NCBI GenBank assembly: GCA_016124585.1
Contig: WGNL01000017.1
Span: forward strand, 118,267-182,266
Direction: 5' to 3'
Length of the DNA stretch: 64,000 nucleotides
Origin: Bacteroidota bacterium
GTDB taxonomy: Bacteria > Bacteroidota > Bacteroidia > Chitinophagales > Saprospiraceae
Shown here: piece by piece, positions 61,908 to 64,000 of the stretch
Layout of the letters: every line of letters begins with the position of its first letter
Numbering within the stretch: position 1 is the first letter of the stretch
Translations under genes and position numbers: made by a program
Notes under the pieces: generated by a model
Told to the model about the DNA's origin: nothing
The model's database searches: none
What the model saw: only the letters and a program-made list of their open reading frames with translations

Positions 61908-64000
61908 ATGAAGAAAATCGCTATACTATCAGTTTGTTTAAGTTGGTTCGCCTGCGGCAAAATCTGGGCGCAACCGGACGTCGCCATCTTCGCCGACAAC
62001 GCCTTTTCCATCGAAATCATGAACGGTGACAACACGCCCGACCCATCGGATTTCACTGATTTTGGCACCATGAGCCTAGGCGGACCGGACTCCACGCACC
62101 TTTTCACCATCGCCAGTTGGGGCTCGGAGGACATTGATGTCACCATCGTCAGTGCGACGTCGGGCACTTATTTTACGGCGGAATTTGACTCCCCTCCCCC
62201 ACCTCCCGGCTTCTTCCTCCCATGGACCTTCATTGTAACTTTCCAAGCTTCCTCGGCACCCATTGGGGTTTACAACGCCATCATCACCATTGAGAGCAAC
62301 GACCCAGACGAGAACCCCTTCACTTTTGCCGTCCGGGCGGAAGTGACGGGTGCGCCTCCGCCCATTTTCCCCGAAATCAATGTGCAGGGCAACGGCATGG
62401 ACATCACCGACGGCGACCCATTGCCCAGTACCGCAGACGGCACGGATTTCGGCAGTATCACCTTCGGCGATGCACCCGTGATTCACACTTTTACCATTCA
62501 AAATATCGGCGATGACCTGCTAAACGTCACGGACATCAGCCTGGCTGGCGCTGGTGCCTCGGCCTACTCGCTCGGAGCGCTCGACCCCGCCAGCCCGGTG
62601 GCACCGTTTGAGTACGCTACTTTCACCGTGGCCTTTGACCCAGCAACGGCGGGCACTTTCAGCGCTACGCTCAATATCGCCAACGACGACCCCGATGAAA
62701 ACCCCTATAATTTTGCCATCACAGGGACGGCTACCACGCCACCGCCGCCACCTGCTGCTGACTTGGAAGCAAGGGGCAACAACGTCGTCATCCTCAACGG
62801 CGATACTTCGCCCAGCACGGTAGACGGCACGGATTTCGGCACCAACCCCGCCTCGTTGATGTTCCCGCTGAACCATGCTTTTATGATGAAAAACATTGGC
62901 GCAACCACCATCCACCTCGATACCATCACCCTGACGGGAAGCGGAGCGGCGGCCTATCTTTTGCCAAGCAATCCCACGTTTCCCGATACGCTTTCACCGG
63001 GTGATTCCACCTCGTTTTGGGTTTCCTTTCAGCCCAGCAGCAACGGGACCTTCAACGCCACGGTCAACATCGCCAACGACGACCCCAACGAAAACCCCTA
63101 CACGTTCGATGTGACGGGCGTCAGCGCAGCCATTCCCGGCAGGGAAATTTCCGTGTCCGGCAATGGTGTGGAAATCAGCAACAACGACACCTCGCCCACC
63201 CTATTGGATGGGACGGATTTCGGGGAAATCAACCAAGGCAGCGGCGCTTCCAACCTATTTTACATTTATAATTTGGGGCAAACGATCTTGAATGTCGGCT
63301 CTATCAGCATTTCTGGAGCCAATGCCGGGGATTTCACGGCGAGCGACTTGTTCGTTGACCCCTTTCTGCCGCCCGGTGAAGTGCCGCCGGGAGCTGGCGG
63401 TTTTTTCAGCATAGATTTCAACCCTACGGCAGTTGGGCTTAGGCAGGCCATCGTCACCATTTCAAACGATGACCCCGATGAAAACCCCTATGTTTTCTAC
63501 GTCCAAGGCACGGGCATGGCGGCACTTACCACTTGGTATCAGGACGCGGACGGCGATGGATTTGGCAATGCTGTGGTGTCGCAAATAGCAGGTTCGCAAC
63601 CGATGGGTTATGTGGCGAACGACGATGACTGCGACGACTCTGATTTCAATGTCAACCCTACCGCAACGGAAACCTGCAACGGCGTGGACGACAATTGCGA
63701 CAGCCAAATTGACGAAGGGCTTGGTTCAACCTGGTACGCCGATTCGGACGGCGACAGCTACGGCGACCCGCTGGTTTCACAAGTAAGCTGCTCGCAGCCA
63801 ACGGGTTATGTGGCCGACAACACCGACTGTGATGACGCCGATTTCAACATCAATCCTTTGGCAACGGAGGTCTGCAACGGCGTGGACGACAACTGCGACG
63901 GCAACATTGATGAAGGATTAGGCACGACTTGGTACGCCGATGCGGATGGGGACAGCTACGGCGACCCGCTGGTTTCACAGGTAAGCTGCTCGCAGCCAAC
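61908..64000 (+). CDS. Secreted ASH / MopE-like repeat protein, cut by the window end
   Basis: The frame is open from an ATG at 61908 to the window edge (697 codons shown, no stop). A signal peptide (ILSVCLSWFACGKIWAQ) is followed by four ASH (choice-of-anchor D) repeats of about 120 residues, each with a TDFG motif and ending NDDPDENPY. From residue about 540 come 66-residue repeats with acidic loops such as WYADSDGDSYGDP and ATEVCNGVDDNCDGNIDEG, which match the MopE-like putative metal-binding motif (paired Cys, many Asp). These would bind calcium or copper. It follows the FN3/ASH gene by 22 bp. A C-terminal sorting domain may lie beyond the window. Confidence 0.88.
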   Translation, partial: MKKIAILSVCLSWFACGKIWAQPDVAIFADNAFSIEIMNGDNTPDPSDFTDFGTMSLGGPDSTHLFTIASWGSEDIDVTIVSATSGTYFTAEFDSPPPPPGFFLPWTFIVTFQASSAPIGVYNAIITIESNDPDENPFTFAVRAEVTGAPPPIFPEINVQGNGMDITDGDPLPSTADGTDFGSITFGDAPVIHTFTIQNIGDDLLNVTDISLAGAGASAYSLGALDPASPVAPFEYATFTVAFDPATAGTFSATLNIANDDPDENPYNFAITGTATTPPPPPAADLEARGNNVVILNGDTSPSTVDGTDFGTNPASLMFPLNHAFMMKNIGATTIHLDTITLTGSGAAAYLLPSNPTFPDTLSPGDSTSFWVSFQPSSNGTFNATVNIANDDPNENPYTFDVTGVSAAIPGREISVSGNGVEISNNDTSPTLLDGTDFGEINQGSGASNLFYIYNLGQTILNVGSISISGANAGDFTASDLFVDPFLPPGEVPPGAGGFFSIDFNPTAVGLRQAIVTISNDDPDENPYVFYVQGTGMAALTTWYQDADGDGFGNAVVSQIAGSQPMGYVANDDDCDDSDFNVNPTATETCNGVDDNCDSQIDEGLGSTWYADSDGDSYGDPLVSQVSCSQPTGYVADNTDCDDADFNINPLATEVCNGVDDNCDGNIDEGLGTTWYADADGDSYGDPLVSQVSCSQP
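63534..64000. repeat. 198-bp tandem repeats coding for metal-binding modules
   Basis: Units begin at 63534, 63732 and 63930 (conserved Trp codon TGG), each exactly 198 bp. Units two and three are almost identical at DNA level over the visible part, while unit one has diverged, which points to recent duplication. Confidence 0.85.

Noticed and set aside
63534..64000. Regular repeats that could suggest a CRISPR array
   Set aside because: Units are 198 bp, coding and contiguous, with no spacers.

Overview
The window looks like a chromosomal segment of a Bacteroidota bacterium. The signs are a SusC/SusD outer-membrane pair, a hybrid two-component regulator ending in an AraC-type domain, a type IX secretion C-terminal sorting domain on a PhoX-like phosphatase, TAnnTTTG promoter boxes and very large modular surface proteins. 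The mix resembles the Saprospiria (Lewinella/Haliscomenobacter-like), but that placement is a guess. No tRNA, rRNA, CRISPR array, prophage or intact insertion sequence was recognised.

Layout. (1) 66-5017, + strand: uxuA, xylB, xylA and a lipoprotein of unknown function, a sugar-acid/xylose module. (2) 5045-13556: a YVTN beta-propeller/phosphoesterase on the - strand; then, divergently on the + strand, a haem/FG-GAP protein, a PhoX-like phosphatase exported by the type IX system, and a di-haem cytochrome c peroxidase. A 79-bp imperfect palindrome with 15-bp perfect arms sits in the divergent gap. (3) 13550-19221, - strand: a six-gene phosphonate-type operon read PhnZ-like HD oxygenase, PhnX-like HAD, alkaline-phosphatase-superfamily protein, second PhnX-like HAD, DUF5690 transporter, FAD amine oxidase. 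(4) 19442-24330, - strand: SusC/SusD pair ending at a clear terminator. (5) 24634-28037: a lysine-rich histone-H1-like protein and pyruvate phosphate dikinase. (6) 28213-30645: a second YVTN/phosphoesterase, now a lipoprotein. (7) 30917-35052: SDR dehydrogenase and GH67 alpha-glucuronidase (- strand), divergent from a LacI-family regulator, which completes a glucuronoxylan theme with uxuA/xylBA. (8) 35202-39302: a hybrid two-component regulator carrying three in-frame insertions of repetitive DNA. (9) 39562 to the window end: an outer-membrane beta-barrel followed by three giant secreted modular proteins (TANFOR/LamG/CBM6/ASH; FN3/ASH; ASH/MopE-like), one of them about 5,530 residues.

Functionally the window combines plant-polymer sugar use (regions 1 and 7) with what looks like a phosphorus-scavenging island (PhoX, two phosphoesterases, phosphonate operon, perhaps the SusCD pair) and a surface-protein locus. 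The most interesting parts are the phosphonate operon, which has a full set of PhnZ-like active-site residues but no PhnY hydroxylase and two HAD paralogues that differ at the Schiff-base lysine; the barrel-plus-giant-protein locus; and the repeat-derived peptides inside the two-component regulator.
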